DNA of 51,207 nucleotides from Pandoraea anhela (GCF_902459655.1 NZ_CABPSB010000027.1:1-51207); one strand, 5' to 3'; positions 1 to 9,626 are shown, numbered from the stretch's first letter. The notes: generated by a model not told the origin, from the letters alone. Translations and numbers: made by a program.

Positions 1-26
1 ATGTCTTCTTCCATCGCCTTGCTCAT
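1..26 (-). CDS. start of a probable IS3-family transposase orfA (runs off window)
   Basis: Only eight complete codons are inside the window (MSKAMEED). They are preceded by a good ribosome binding site, GAGGA, seven bases before the ATG. The N-terminus resembles, from memory, the small helix-turn-helix OrfA of some IS3-family elements of Burkholderiales. The start lies about 45 bases inside the point where the neighbouring integrase frame is lost, which is the usual distance from an IS3-family end to orfA. Family assignment is an inference from very few residues, and the rest of the gene is outside the window. Confidence 0.35.
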
Positions 27-67
27 CGTCTTTTCCTCGATTATGACTTGAGCAGGTTTTCACTGGG

Positions 68-244
68 TCAATACACAGACGGAGCTCGTTGCACAAACAT
101 TCCCCGCACCATTTCGTCTTCGGTACGACGAGCCCAATCATCAGCGTCCCGCTTTAGGCGAAAAGTCTTGATGGTCGTTGGAAATCCCCGCTTCCTAATG
201 ACGGCCTTCCAGGTTCCGGATTCCGTTTTGACGATGGTTGCCAT
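68..244 (-). pseudogene. 5' fragment of a phage-type integrase, truncated
   Basis: The 58-residue product begins MATIVKTESGTWKAVIRKRG and reads through KTFRLKRDADDWARRTEDEM. This is the N-terminal arm-binding (AP2-like or SAM-like) part of tyrosine-family phage integrases, which normally continue for another 250-350 residues. Similarity stops after QRAPS and a TGA follows at once, so the core-binding and catalytic domains (Arg, His-x-x-Arg, Tyr) are missing. The likely cause is insertion of the element whose orfA starts at 26, because the TGA-led sequence at 70 to 61 could be its terminal repeat. The gene starts 199 bases beyond the 3' end of tRNA-Ile2 and points away from it, as expected for an element that used the tRNA 3' end as its attachment site. 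An upstream in-frame extension exists to 388 but has no recognisable protein content. Confidence 0.7.
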
Positions 245-402
245 AAGTGAGCACGTCTGTGACTGACTGCGCCTACTGTACCGAAACTGTACCGACGAGG
301 CAATATTTACGGATACGGTCCTGCGTGCAGCGATACGACCAACACATCTCCACTCAAAAGAAGCGCGCAAACTACGAACACAAACCATTGATTACAAAAC
401 AA

Positions 403-432
403 AAAGCCCCTGACGTCACCGTCAGGGGCTTT
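403..432 (-). terminator. Rho-independent terminator after tRNA-Ile2
   Basis: A 12-bp perfect stem (AAAGCCCCTGAC paired with GTCAGGGGCTTT) closes a six-base loop and is followed on the minus strand by a T-rich run. It sits 11 bases beyond the tRNA 3' end and would end the tRNA transcript, and possibly rpoD read-through. Confidence 0.8.
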
Positions 433-442
433 CTTACTTCTT

Positions 443-518
<76 letters not shown>

Positions 519-546
519 TCAACTACCGGCGCTCGCTCAGCAGCAA

Positions 547-3189
547 TCAATTGCCTTCGAGGAACGACTTGAGCTTGTCGGAACGGCTCGGGTGACGCAG
601 CTTGCGCAGCGCCTTGGCTTCAATCTGACGAATACGCTCACGCGTCACGTCGAACTGCTTGCCCACTTCCTCGAGCGTGTGGTCCGTGCTCATCTCGATA
701 CCGAAACGCATACGCAGCACCTTGGCTTCACGCGGCGTCAGCGAGTCGAGCACGTCCTTCACGACGTCGCGCATACTACCATGCAATGCGGCGTCCGCAG
801 GGGCTACCGTACCGGTATCTTCAATGAAATCGCCCAAATGCGAATCGTCGTCGTCACCGATCGGCGTTTCCATGGAGATCGGTTCCTTCGCGATCTTCAT
901 GATCTTGCGGATCTTGTCCTCGGGCATTTCCATCTTCTCGGCCAGCGTCGCCGGATCCGGCTCGACACCGGTTTCCTGCAGAATCTGACGCGAGATCCGG
1001 TTCATCTTGTTGATCGTTTCGATCATGTGCACCGGAATACGGATGGTACGCGCCTGGTCCGCGATCGAACGCGTGATGGCCTGACGGATCCACCACGTCG
1101 CATACGTCGAGAACTTGTAACCACGACGGTATTCGAACTTGTCCACCGCCTTCATCAGGCCGATGTTGCCTTCCTGAATCAGATCCAGGAACTGCAGGCC
1201 ACGGTTCGTGTACTTTTTCGCGATCGAAATCACCAGACGCAAGTTCGCTTCGGTCATCTCGCGCTTGGCCTTGCGGGCACGGCGCTCGCCTTCCGACATC
1301 TTGCGATTGACATCCTTGAGCTCTGCGAGCGGCAGCACCACACGCGCTTGCAGGTCGATCAGCTTTTGCTGCAATTCCTGCACGGCCGGCACGTTACGCT
1401 CGACCACCGAGCTGTATGCCTTGCTGTCGGCGACAACGGTGTAGATCCAGTCGAGATTGGTTTCGTTGCCGGGGAAACGCGACACGAAATCGGCGCGCGG
1501 CATGCCGCACTTGTCGACCACGATGTTCAGGATGGCGCGCTCGATGTTGCGCACTTCATCCACTTGCGAGCGCAGCGTGTCGCACAGACGCTCGACGGTA
1601 CGCGCCGTGAAGCGGATCGTCATCAGCTCGGTCTGGATCGCTTCGCCAGCCTTCACGTACGGCTTGGACTGATAGCCTTCCTTCTCGAACGCACGACGCC
1701 TCTTGCCGAACCAGTCGGCGATCACGGCGAACTTGGCGAGCGAATCGCGCTTGAGCTGCTCGACCTGCGCCGCCGAAGCGCCGCCGCCGCTGCCGCCGCC
1801 GTCTTCCTCGTCGTCGCCGTCTTCCTCTTCCTCTTCTTCCTCGTCTTCGTCCGCATCGGCGTCGAAGTCTTCGTCATCGGAGGCGGCGGCTGCCGCGTTG
1901 GCTTCCGCGTTCGGATCGATCAGGCCGTCGACCACTTCGTCGATGCGCATTTCTTCGCGCTCGACCTTTTCGGCCATTGCCAGGATCTCGGCGATCGTCG
2001 TCGGGCATGCGGAGATGGCCTGCACCATGTGCTTCAGGCCTTCTTCGATGCGCTTCGCGATCTCGATTTCCCCTTCGCGCGTGAGCAGTTCGACCGTCCC
2101 CATCTCGCGCATGTACATACGCACCGGATCGGTCGTGCGGCCGAACTCGGAGTCGACCGTCGACAGCGCCGCTTCCGCCTGCTCTTCGACTTCGTCGTCC
2201 GTTGCAGCGTTCGGCGCATTGTCGTTGAGCAGCAGCGTCTCGGCATCGGGCGCCTGCTCATAGACGGCAACGCCCATGTCGTTAAACGTTGCGATCACGC
2301 CTTCGAGCGCGTCGCCTTCCACCACGTCGTCAGGAAGGTGGTCGTTGATCTCTGCAAAGGTCAGGAAGCCTCGTTCCTTGCCCAGCTTGATCAGTGTCCG
2401 CAGCTTGCCGCGACGTTCCTCAAGTTCCTCGGCCGTTCCGGGCTGGTGCGAGGAAAATGCGTCCTTGAGCAGTGCTTTCTCTTTTGCCCGGCGATCACGC
2501 GCCTTCTGCTTTTCCACTTTGGTCTGATCTTCGTTCACGGGTTGATCATTAGTATTCGCTGCGACGTTCTGCTCCACCGGGGCCGTGGTCTTCGCGGCTC
2601 TGCCGCGTGCTTTTGGGACGACCGGCTCAACTGCTGCCGGCGTAACCTCCACCACTGCCTCCGGTTTGCTGGAAGCCCCGGTCTTGCGTGGGGCTTTCGT
2701 CGCAGGTGTACTGCGGCCCGCCAGGCTCGAAGCCTTGGCGGTGGTTGCGCTCTTCGCGCTTTTTTCAGCGGGTTGTCGGGCCTGCGGTTTCCCGCCTGCC
2801 GTCGCCTTCGTGGCCGTTGCCGCCCCGGTCGCTTTGACCTTGGCGGGCGGCTCGGACTTCACCGTCGGCCTGACTGCCTTCGCAGCCCCCACCGTCGTGG
2901 CGGTCGCACTCTTGCGCTTGGTGACATCGGTCACCTTCGCAGCCGTCTTGCCGGTCGCCTTCGTGGCACCGGCGGCTGCCTTGGTTTGCGTAGTACGTTT
3001 CGCCGAACTTACCTGGCTGGCTGTCTTCTTCGTCGCTTGCGACACCGCACCGGCCTTTCCTGCAACGCCAGCTTTCGCAGATCGAGACGCCCCCTTTCCA
3101 CCAGATGCCGCCGCCGCGCTCGTCGCGCGCTTTGCCTTCGGTGAAGGGATAACCGTCTTTTTTCCGCTGGTCGTTGTCATCTTTGCCAT
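547..3189 (-). CDS. rpoD: RNA polymerase primary sigma factor (sigma-70)
   Basis: The 880-residue protein carries all primary sigma regions. Region 1.1 begins near residue 235 ([10 protein letters not shown]...). Region 1.2 contains [12 protein letters not shown] non-conserved insert with a long Asp/Glu run follows (around residues 440-470). Region 2 has [18 protein letters not shown] and [10 protein letters not shown], region 3 has the [11 protein letters not shown] motif, and region 4.2 ends with [21 protein letters not shown]. coli RpoD has 613 residues; the excess here is mainly a Lys/Ala/Thr-rich tail of about 230 residues at the N-terminus. The start chosen is ATG at 3189 ([11 protein letters not shown]), 43 bases downstream of a TATAAT box. 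An upstream GTG at 3219 is in frame but lies almost on the likely transcription start. The gene follows dnaG by 63 bases and has its own promoter at the dnaG end. Confidence 0.97.
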   Translation of the reverse strand: MAKMTTTSGKKTVIPSPKAKRATSAAAASGGKGASRSAKAGVAGKAGAVSQATKKTASQVSSAKRTTQTKAAAGATKATGKTAAKVTDVTKRKSATATTVGAAKAVRPTVKSEPPAKVKATGAATATKATAGGKPQARQPAEKSAKSATTAKASSLAGRSTPATKAPRKTGASSKPEAVVEVTPAAVEPVVPKARGRAAKTTAPVEQNVAANTNDQPVNEDQTKVEKQKARDRRAKEKALLKDAFSSHQPGTAEELEERRGKLRTLIKLGKERGFLTFAEINDHLPDDVVEGDALEGVIATFNDMGVAVYEQAPDAETLLLNDNAPNAATDDEVEEQAEAALSTVDSEFGRTTDPVRMYMREMGTVELLTREGEIEIAKRIEEGLKHMVQAISACPTTIAEILAMAEKVEREEMRIDEVVDGLIDPNAEANAAAAASDDEDFDADADEDEEEEEEEDGDDEEDGGGSGGGASAAQVEQLKRDSLAKFAVIADWFGKRRRAFEKEGYQSKPYVKAGEAIQTELMTIRFTARTVERLCDTLRSQVDEVRNIERAILNIVVDKCGMPRADFVSRFPGNETNLDWIYTVVADSKAYSSVVERNVPAVQELQQKLIDLQARVVLPLAELKDVNRKMSEGERRARKAKREMTEANLRLVISIAKKYTNRGLQFLDLIQEGNIGLMKAVDKFEYRRGYKFSTYATWWIRQAITRSIADQARTIRIPVHMIETINKMNRISRQILQETGVEPDPATLAEKMEMPEDKIRKIMKIAKEPISMETPIGDDDDSHLGDFIEDTGTVAPADAALHGSMRDVVKDVLDSLTPREAKVLRMRFGIEMSTDHTLEEVGKQFDVTRERIRQIEAKALRKLRHPSRSDKLKSFLEGN

Positions 3190-3231
3190 AGCGATCTCGC
3201 TTGCCAGAAAACAGCCCACTGAAAACTTTCC

Positions 3232-3237
3232 ATTATA
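3232..3237 (-). promoter_or_regulatory. -10 element of an rpoD promoter
   Basis: A perfect TATAAT on the minus strand lies 43 bases before the rpoD start, just past the dnaG stop codon. The best -35 at 17-bp spacing (GAAGTT) is poor, so the promoter call rests mainly on the -10 box. Confidence 0.5.
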
Positions 3238-3252
3238 GCACGCGGGCTTACC

Positions 3253-5136
3253 TCAACTTCGCGCGCCTCCTGTGCCAGCCGTAGCCAGCCATCGCTTCAA
3301 TTCGTCGCGTTCGCGCGACAGCGCCTGAGCGTGGCGCAATTCATCGGACGTCAACGACGCCCGCTTGAAAATCGTCTCCAGTGCTTCGCACAAATGGTCG
3401 TAATGCAGGCGCCGGATCGCGCTGCGCAACTCGGTGAGTCGCAGCGCAATCTGCTCCTCACGACGCTCGACCTGTGCCTCGTCTTCCGGGTCGAACAGCA
3501 TCAGATCACGCGCATTTTCCTCAAACGAGAGGATTTCGCGAACGATGTCGTCGAAACTCGCCCAGTTCGGCGAAATTCGCAGCCGGTCCGACAGATAGCG
3601 GAAGTCGGCCTCTGCGCCCATTTCACGGCAAAGCGTCAGCACTTCCGCGAAAATCTCGCCGTGCTGACTCATCTCCCGCAAAATCTTGGTCTCTTCTTCC
3701 GTCAATTCGTTTCCCAACGACGGAAACATCAAGAGGTTCTGCAATGCCCGGTGCTCGGTGCCCACGACCCGACGCTTCTCGCGCTTGGCCGGCGCCTTGT
3801 CCCATGCGTTCTGGCGGCGTGCCGCACCGATATGCAACTCGCACAACTCGGCCACTTCTTCCACCGAACTGCCGACCCGTTCGGCAAGCGCGTGAATGAT
3901 CTGACCGCGCAACGCGTTCGCCGGCATCTGTTGCAACAACGGCTTTGCCTCGAACAACGCCCGCGCGCGGCCTTCCGGCTGGTGCATCTCTTTGCCCGCA
4001 ATCACTTCACCGATCAGGAACTGCGACATCGGCATGGCGCGCGAGACTTCTTCCGCGAACGCCTGCGTGCCGTACTCGCGCACATAACTGTCCGGATCGT
4101 GCTCGCTCGGCAAGAACAGAAACTTGAAACTGCGGTTGTCGTCCGCGTGCGGCAAACAGGCCTCGAGCGCACGGCGTGCCGCCCGGCGACCGGCCGCGTC
4201 GCCGTCGAAACTGAACACTACCGTTTCCGTCTGGCGCAACAGCTTTTGCACATGCATCGGCGTGCAGGCAGTGCCCAGCGTGGCGACCGCCTGCGGAAAG
4301 CCCAGCTGCGCGAGCGCCACCACGTCCATATACCCTTCGACGACCAGCACGTACCCCGCATCGCGAATACCGATACGCGCCTCGAACAACCCGTAAAGCT
4401 CGCTGCCCTTGCTGAAAAGCGGCGTTTCGGGAGAATTCAGATACTTGGGTTCGCCCTTGTCGAGAACACGTCCGCCGAACGCGATCACCTGCCCCTTCGT
4501 ATTGCGGATCGGGAACATGATCCGGTCGCGAAAACGGTCATAGCGTCGCTTGGTGCTGCCCGCCTCGCCCTTCTCGCTGTCGATGACAAGACCGGCATCG
4601 AGCAATTGATCGTCCCGGTAATTCTCGAACGCGGCGTCGAGGTTCTGCCAAGCATCGGGGGCATAGCCCAGTCCGAAATGCGCGGCGATCTCCCCCGTGA
4701 GCCCACGTCGCTTCAAATACTCGATGGCCACCGGTGCGCCGCGCAACTGCTTGCGGTAGTAGTCGCACGCGCGCGTCATCACGTCGACCAGCCCAAGGGT
4801 TTGCGCTCGCTGCGCGGCAGGTGCCGGCGCGCCCGGCATCGGCGCCTCACGCGGCACATCCAGCCCGACATTTCGGGCCAATTCCTCGACGGCTTCGACA
4901 AATCCGAGCCCGGCATGCTCCATCAGGAAGCTGATCGCGCTGCCGTGCGCGCCACACCCGAAGCAGTGATAGAACTGCTTGGTGGGACTTACCGTAAATG
5001 AGGGCGACTTCTCATTATGAAAGGGGCACAGCCCCATGAAGTTCGCCCCGCCTTTCTTCAACTGAACGTAACGGCCCACCACCTCGACAATATCGACGCG
5101 GTTGAGCAGGTCCTGCAGGAACGACTGGGGAATCAC
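3253..5136 (-). CDS. dnaG: DNA primase
   Basis: DnaG makes the RNA primers for both strands at the replication fork and interacts with the replicative helicase. The 627-residue product has the N-terminal CHC2 zinc finger (CPFHNEKSPSF ... FYHCFGCG, residues about 38-62). It also has the RNA-polymerase core with the FGGRVLDKGEPKYLNSPET motif, and the TOPRIM domain with VLVVEGYMDVVAL and FSFDGDAAGRRA. A C-terminal helicase-binding region completes a normal length. The start is a GTG at 5136 giving MIPQSFLQDLL, which aligns with the family N-terminus. The ribosome binding site is weak and no better in-frame start is present. It lies between yqeY and rpoD, as in the macromolecular synthesis operon, but rpsU is not adjacent. 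Confidence 0.97.
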   Translation of the reverse strand: MIPQSFLQDLLNRVDIVEVVGRYVQLKKGGANFMGLCPFHNEKSPSFTVSPTKQFYHCFGCGAHGSAISFLMEHAGLGFVEAVEELARNVGLDVPREAPMPGAPAPAAQRAQTLGLVDVMTRACDYYRKQLRGAPVAIEYLKRRGLTGEIAAHFGLGYAPDAWQNLDAAFENYRDDQLLDAGLVIDSEKGEAGSTKRRYDRFRDRIMFPIRNTKGQVIAFGGRVLDKGEPKYLNSPETPLFSKGSELYGLFEARIGIRDAGYVLVVEGYMDVVALAQLGFPQAVATLGTACTPMHVQKLLRQTETVVFSFDGDAAGRRAARRALEACLPHADDNRSFKFLFLPSEHDPDSYVREYGTQAFAEEVSRAMPMSQFLIGEVIAGKEMHQPEGRARALFEAKPLLQQMPANALRGQIIHALAERVGSSVEEVAELCELHIGAARRQNAWDKAPAKREKRRVVGTEHRALQNLLMFPSLGNELTEEETKILREMSQHGEIFAEVLTLCREMGAEADFRYLSDRLRISPNWASFDDIVREILSFEENARDLMLFDPEDEAQVERREEQIALRLTELRSAIRRLHYDHLCEALETIFKRASLTSDELRHAQALSRERDELKRWLATAGTGGARS

Positions 5137-5205
5137 TGGATCGATGCCATCGCAGCGCGGTGCCGGGCCGTCGCGCGAGCGACAGTCACGAACCGCACCA
5201 CTGGA

Positions 5206-5652
5206 TTACGCAGCCAACGCCGCCTTCACCTGCGCGGACACGGCGGTCATGTCGGCGCGACCGGCCAGTAGGCCCTTGAGCACGCCCATCACCTTACCCA
5301 TGTCCTGCGGACCGGCGGCCCCCGTTTGGGCCACTGCCGCCTTGACCGCCTGCGCGACTTCGTCCGCCGAGAGCTGCTGCGGCATGTAGACCATGAGCAC
5401 TTCGAGTTCCGCGGCCTCCTTGTCGGCCAGATCGGTCCGACCGGCAGCCTGGAACTGGCTGATGGAATCCTTGCGTTGTTTGATCAGCTTGTCGACGATG
5501 GCCACGGTGGCCGCGTCATCGAGCGTGATGCGCTCGTCGACTTCTTTTTGTTTGATGGCGGCAAGCAGCAGACGGATGGTCCCCAGTTTATCGGCGGCCT
5601 TGGCGCGCATGGCCGTCTTCATGTCTTCGTTGATGCGTTCTTTCAGACTCAT
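5206..5652 (-). CDS. GatB/YqeY domain-containing protein
   Basis: This 148-residue protein (MSLKERINEDMKTAMRAK...) is a stand-alone YqeY domain, related to the tRNA-binding tail of the GatB subunit of Asp/Glu-tRNA amidotransferase. The characteristic blocks are LGTIRLLLAAIKQKEVDER, QRKDSISQFQAAGRTDLADKE and the C-terminal GKVMGVLKGLLAGRADM. A role in tRNA-dependent processes is suspected for the family but the reaction is not established. It is encoded 69 bases upstream of dnaG on the same strand and is probably co-transcribed with it. A TACACT box at 5684-5689 on the minus strand could be the -10 of this operon. Confidence 0.93.
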   Translation of the reverse strand: MSLKERINEDMKTAMRAKAADKLGTIRLLLAAIKQKEVDERITLDDAATVAIVDKLIKQRKDSISQFQAAGRTDLADKEAAELEVLMVYMPQQLSADEVAQAVKAAVAQTGAAGPQDMGKVMGVLKGLLAGRADMTAVSAQVKAALAA

Positions 5653-6113
5653 GAGCAGGGGTTCCGGAATTCGATTACGTTTCAGTGTAGTGCATGCCGT
5701 CCCAAAGAAAAGGACGGCGGCGGTATGCCTGAGTCCTGCCCAAGCCGCTGCCGGTAAGCTGGCGCAGAATTACGCGGGAGCACAAAGCACAAAAACCCGC
5801 TTGGGGAAACGATCACACACGCGATCACAAGCGGGCTCGTCGGAGACCCGAATCGCCACCGCGCAAGCGGCATCGACCCCCGCGACCGATGACGTGTCGG
5901 GCGCAATCCTCCGGACAATACGTCGGAGGCGCCTCGAAGCCGTGCTCAGCGCCCGCCGAAACGACTGATGCCGCCAGAATAGCGCCGTCTCCACGAAGGA
6001 GAGAGCGTAGCACAGCGCACGAGTGGCCGTCTATGACAGTGCGTGGCCTTTCACGCCTACCGATGCCCGCCTGCGTCCCCCCGACGTTCGCGAGGGGATC
6101 GTCCCAAAACACG
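5653..6113. other. intergenic region where rpsU might be expected
   Basis: The 461 bases between yqeY and the flavoprotein gene contain no convincing coding sequence. In many Burkholderiales rpsU (S21) lies next to yqeY-dnaG-rpoD. I looked for a short, basic S21-like frame on both strands and found none. What is visible is a minus-strand terminator at 5791-5835 and a possible yqeY promoter. Confidence 0.6.
5791..5835 (-). terminator. probable Rho-independent terminator
   Basis: On the minus strand CCCGCTTG pairs with CAAGCGGG across a 24-base loop, which has its own GATC/GATC inner pairing. Five T residues follow directly. It lies 280 bases past the end of the flavoprotein gene, so it ends either a long 3' untranslated region or an unidentified short transcript. 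Confidence 0.5.
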
Positions 6114-7361
6114 TCAAGCCGCGCCTTCGCTCGCCCTGGCCGTCTGAATGCTCTCGGACATCGCCCGCGCGCACGCCACGGCAGACGCCCATGCCCACTG
6201 GAAGTTGTAGCCCCCCAGCCACCCCGTGACATCGACAACCTCCCCGACGAAGTGCAAGCCCGGCTGCGCGCGCGCCTCCAGCGTCGCCGACGACAGCGCC
6301 CGGGTGTCGACGCCGCCTCGCGTGACCTCCGCCTTGCGCCACCCTTCCGAACCACAGGGCTTGAGTGTCCAGCCCGAAAACGCCTGCGCCAGCGCACGCA
6401 GCGCCTTATCCGGCAGTTCCTGCACGCGCGCCTGCGGCGGCAGACCGCTGTTGGCCACCCAGGCGTCCGCGAGGCGCGCCGGCACCCATTGCGCCAGCAG
6501 ATTGCTCAATTGACGTTTGGACGTCGCCTTCGCCTCGAACAGCGCCGCCTCGATATCGGACGAAGGCGCGAGGTCCAGCGTAATCGGCTGCCCCGGCGTC
6601 CAGTAGCTGGAGATCTGGAGGATCGCGGGCCCCGAAAGACCGCGGTGCGTGAACAACAGATCCTCAAGAAAACTGCCGGCGTCCTGGCCTTTTCCGGTGG
6701 CGACTTCGACTTCCAGCGACAAACCCGACAAGCCGGCAAAAGGCGCCCACGTCGATGCATCGAACATGAGCGGCACGAGCGCCGGACGCGGCTCGACGAT
6801 ATCCAGCCCGAACTGGCGGGCGAGGCGATAACCCCAGTCCGTCGCCCCGATCTTCGGAATCGACAGGCCGCCCGTCGCGACGACAAGGCGTTTAGCCGCG
6901 ATATGTCCGGCATCTGTCGTCAAATGATAGGGATGCGCGCCGCCCGCATTCGTATGTGCCACTGTATGGACTGCGCAAGGCATACGCCAGTGCACATGGC
7001 CTGCCGCACACTCCTTTCGCAGCATTTCGATGATGTCTTCAGCGCTTTCGTCGCAGAAGAGCTGCCCACGATGCTTTTCGTGCCACGCAATACGGTGCCG
7101 CTTGAGCAGATCCAGAAAGTCGCGGGGCGTATAACGGGCCAGCGCCGAACGACAGAAGCGCGGGTTCTCCGACAGGTAATTCGCCGGCCCGGCGTTGATA
7201 TTGGTGAAATTGCAGCGCCCGCCGCCCGAAATGCGGATCTTTTCCGCCAGACGCGTCGCATGATCGATGAGCACCACGCGCAGCCCCAACTGCCCGGCCA
7301 CGGCCGCGCACATCAGGCCGGCCGCACCGGCGCCCACGATCGCTACATCGAACTTTTCCAT
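6114..7361 (-). CDS. NAD(P)/FAD-dependent oxidoreductase, HI0933/YhiN family
   Basis: The 415-residue protein opens with a Rossmann FAD-binding fold ([18 protein letters not shown], residues 6-23) and the family hallmark [12 protein letters not shown] near residue 48. Later blocks [19 protein letters not shown] and [20 protein letters not shown] are also typical of HI0933-like flavoproteins. The family (also called BaiN/YhiN) has no well-settled physiological substrate. The start at 7361 ([12 protein letters not shown]) places the FAD motif at the normal distance; ATG at 7370 is a possible alternative. It is transcribed divergently from tsaD with about 90 bases between them. Confidence 0.92.
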   Translation of the reverse strand: MEKFDVAIVGAGAAGLMCAAVAGQLGLRVVLIDHATRLAEKIRISGGGRCNFTNINAGPANYLSENPRFCRSALARYTPRDFLDLLKRHRIAWHEKHRGQLFCDESAEDIIEMLRKECAAGHVHWRMPCAVHTVAHTNAGGAHPYHLTTDAGHIAAKRLVVATGGLSIPKIGATDWGYRLARQFGLDIVEPRPALVPLMFDASTWAPFAGLSGLSLEVEVATGKGQDAGSFLEDLLFTHRGLSGPAILQISSYWTPGQPITLDLAPSSDIEAALFEAKATSKRQLSNLLAQWVPARLADAWVANSGLPPQARVQELPDKALRALAQAFSGWTLKPCGSEGWRKAEVTRGGVDTRALSSATLEARAQPGLHFVGEVVDVTGWLGGYNFQWAWASAVACARAMSESIQTARASEGAA

Positions 7362-7399
7362 GGCGCGCATTGTAACCGGCAGTCGATGGGGTCGACTGG

Positions 7400-7405
7400 T
7401 ATACT
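7400..7405 (+). promoter_or_regulatory. possible -10 element for tsaD
   Basis: TATACT lies 46 bases before the tsaD start in the divergent gap. No strong -35 was seen. Confidence 0.35.
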
Positions 7406-7451
7406 TGCGGGTTATCCATCTCTATTGACGCTGCGCGCCTCTCCTCCCGCC

Positions 7452-8483
7452 ATGCTGGTTTTAGGCATTGAAAGCTCCTGCGACGAAACCGGGCTCGCCC
7501 TCTACGACACCGAGGCCGGGCTGCTCTCGCATGCGCTGCATTCGCAGATTGCCATGCACCGCGAATATGGCGGCGTAGTGCCCGAGCTGGCGTCGCGCGA
7601 CCACATTCGTCGCGCGCTGCCGCTGGCCGAGGAAGTGCTGGCCCAGGCGGGCAAGGCGCTTAGCGCCGTCGACGCCATCGCCTACACACAGGGCCCCGGC
7701 CTTGCGGGCGCGTTGCTCGTCGGCGCGAGCGTGGCCAACGCGCTGGCATTCGCGCTCGAGCGCCCCGTTGTCGGTGTGCACCATCTGGAAGGCCATTTGC
7801 TGTCTCCGCTGCTCGCACCGGACGCCCCGGCCTTCCCGTTCGTCGCGCTGCTCGTCTCGGGTGGCCATACACAACTGATGGAAGTTCGTGCCTTCGGCCA
7901 GTACGCCATGCTCGGCGAGACGCTCGACGATGCCGCAGGCGAAGCTTTCGACAAGACGGCCAAGCTCCTGGGACTCGGCTACCCGGGCGGCCCCGCCGTT
8001 TCGCGACTGGCCGACTTCGGCACACCGGGCCGTTACGATCTGCCGCGACCGATGAAGCATTCGGGCAACCTCGATTTCAGCTTCAGCGGCCTGAAGACCG
8101 CAGTGCTCACGCAAGTGCGCAATCTCGGCGGTAACGTCTGCGAACAGGAAAAGGCCGATCTCGCACGCGGGTTCGTCGACGCCATCGTCGAAGTGCTCGT
8201 CGCCAAATCGATGGCCGCGCTCAAGCAAACCGGCATGAAGACGCTGGTGGTGGCCGGCGGCGTGGGTGCGAATGCGCAACTCCGTGCAGGGCTGACCGAA
8301 GCGGCACGCCGTCGCGGCTATCGCGTGCACTATCCCGACCTCGCGTTCTGCACGGATAACGGCGCGATGATCGCCTTCGCCGGCGCCATGCGCCTCAAGC
8401 ACTGGCCGGACGAAGCCGATAGCGAGTACGCCTACACCGTGCGCCCGCGCTGGGACCTGGCCGATATCGTACGAAGCGTCTGA
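7452..8483 (+). CDS. tsaD: tRNA N6-threonylcarbamoyladenosine (t6A) synthase subunit TsaD
   Basis: TsaD transfers the threonylcarbamoyl group, made by TsaC, to A37 of ANN-decoding tRNAs, together with TsaB and TsaE. The 343-residue protein begins [14 protein letters not shown], the classic TsaD start. It has the metal-binding HHLEGH motif (about residue 111), the nucleotide-binding [10 protein letters not shown] and [17 protein letters not shown] blocks, and a C-terminal [13 protein letters not shown] followed by CTDNGAMIA. Length is standard. The reading frame is open far upstream, but only the ATG at 7452 gives the conserved N-terminus. A bidirectional terminator follows. Confidence 0.97.
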   Translation: MLVLGIESSCDETGLALYDTEAGLLSHALHSQIAMHREYGGVVPELASRDHIRRALPLAEEVLAQAGKALSAVDAIAYTQGPGLAGALLVGASVANALAFALERPVVGVHHLEGHLLSPLLAPDAPAFPFVALLVSGGHTQLMEVRAFGQYAMLGETLDDAAGEAFDKTAKLLGLGYPGGPAVSRLADFGTPGRYDLPRPMKHSGNLDFSFSGLKTAVLTQVRNLGGNVCEQEKADLARGFVDAIVEVLVAKSMAALKQTGMKTLVVAGGVGANAQLRAGLTEAARRRGYRVHYPDLAFCTDNGAMIAFAGAMRLKHWPDEADSEYAYTVRPRWDLADIVRSV

Positions 8484-8550
8484 TTCAGGCGCGCTCACTC
8501 AGCGTCACTGGCGCCTGCCGCACTCCCCGTGCAGCAGGCAGACGCCCATA

Positions 8551-8578
8551 AAAAAACCGCTCCGAGGAGCGGTTTTTT
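8551..8578. terminator. bidirectional terminator between tsaD and folE2
   Basis: CCGCTC pairs with GAGCGG around CGAG, flanked by six A on the left and six T on the right. It can therefore stop transcription of the convergent tsaD and folE2 genes. Confidence 0.85.
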
Positions 8579-8632
8579 GTTGTCGACCGACGCCGGCCGG
8601 CAGCGAGTCAACCCCGTCAACCCAACAACCTG

Positions 8633-9451
8633 TTACGCCGCAAGGCGCTTATCGCGCTTATCGCGCTCAATCACTGCGTAGGCACTGTGATTGTGAATCG
8701 ACTCGAAGTTCTCGGCCTGAAGTACGTAGGCAGCGATGCGCGGGTCATCGTTCAGACGCGTCGCCACGTCACGCACCAGATCCTCCACGAACTTCGGATT
8801 CTCATAGGCGCGCTCGGTCACATACTTCTCATCCGGGCGCTTGAGCAACCCCCACAACTCGCACGACGCCTCTTCCTCAGCCATACGCACCAGCTCCTCG
8901 ACGGCGATGTCGCTGGCGATCTCGGCCTCGATAGTGATGTGCGAACGCTGATTGTGCGCACCGTACTGAGAAATCTTCTTCGAGCACGGGCACAGGCTCG
9001 TGACCGGCACGAGCACCTTGAGCCATACGCGCGTCTCGCCATTGCGTACGTCGCCCGTGAGCGTGACTTCATAGTCCATCAGACTTTGGACACCGGACAC
9101 CGGCGCCGTCTTGTTGATGAAGTACGGGAATGTCACTTCGATGCGACCGGCTTCGGCTTCGAGCTTTTCCAGCATGCTGTCGAGCATGGCGCGAAAGCCC
9201 TTGAGGTCCAGCGGCGCGCGATTCGCTTCGAGCAACGCCACGAAGCGGGACATGTGCGTGCCCTTCTGATCGCCAGGCAAATGCACGTCGAGATTAAACA
9301 AGCCGATGGTGGACTGCACGTCGCCATCGGCAAGACGCACCGACAGCGGATGACGCACGCCGCGCACACCAACGCGCTGAATCGGAATCTGCCGGGTGTC
9401 GACGCTGCTCTGTACGTCCGGCATAACGAAAGCGGGGTTCATCTGGTTCAT
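8633..9451 (-). CDS. folE2: GTP cyclohydrolase I, type IB (FolE2)
   Basis: FolE2 converts GTP to 7,8-dihydroneopterin triphosphate, the first step of folate (and queuosine-type) synthesis. It does not depend on zinc, unlike FolE1. The 272-residue protein shows the family blocks [17 protein letters not shown]-like [16 protein letters not shown], and the catalytic [22 protein letters not shown] with its conserved Cys, plus [10 protein letters not shown] near the C-terminus. The start at 9451 is preceded by AAGGAAA; a longer in-frame extension to 9523 has no conserved content. In some bacteria folE2 is induced by zinc limitation through Zur. I looked for a typical Zur box upstream and did not see one. 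A 20-bp perfect palindrome lies 100 bases upstream. Confidence 0.95.
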   Translation of the reverse strand: MNQMNPAFVMPDVQSSVDTRQIPIQRVGVRGVRHPLSVRLADGDVQSTIGLFNLDVHLPGDQKGTHMSRFVALLEANRAPLDLKGFRAMLDSMLEKLEAEAGRIEVTFPYFINKTAPVSGVQSLMDYEVTLTGDVRNGETRVWLKVLVPVTSLCPCSKKISQYGAHNQRSHITIEAEIASDIAVEELVRMAEEEASCELWGLLKRPDEKYVTERAYENPKFVEDLVRDVATRLNDDPRIAAYVLQAENFESIHNHSAYAVIERDKRDKRLAA

Positions 9452-9550
9452 CTGATTTCCTTCTTTGCCGGCAAGCCGACTGGGGGGAGGCAATGGACAA
9501 AACACACCCGTTGCGCGACTCACGCACCTATGGCGAGTGCCACCGGGGAT

Positions 9551-9570
9551 GTGCCGGGGGCCCCCGGCAC
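9551..9570. promoter_or_regulatory. 20-bp perfect GC palindrome upstream of folE2
   Basis: GTGCCGGGGG is followed directly by its reverse complement CCCCCGGCAC with no spacer. It lies 100 bases upstream of folE2 and 82 bases past the dxs stop. It could be a dyad operator or a small cruciform; function unknown. Confidence 0.45.
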
Positions 9571-9598
9571 GGGATGCAGAATGCGGTATGCCAAACGA

Positions 9599-9626
9599 AA
9601 CGATCCGGCGTTTGCGCCGGATCGTT
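9599..9626 (-). terminator. Rho-independent terminator after dxs
   Basis: AACGATCCGGCG-type stem of 12 bp with a four-base loop, followed on the minus strand by TTTCGTTT. It lies 26 bases after the dxs stop and separates dxs from folE2. Confidence 0.75.

Noticed and set aside
592-3144. 850-codon frame opposite rpoD
   Set aside because: It is the complement of a conserved sigma gene with unnatural composition (His/Arg rich), a result of high GC bias.
5889-7451. Long N-terminal extension of tsaD
   Set aside because: It is antisense to the flavoprotein gene and Arg-rich; the family begins at MLVLGIESS.
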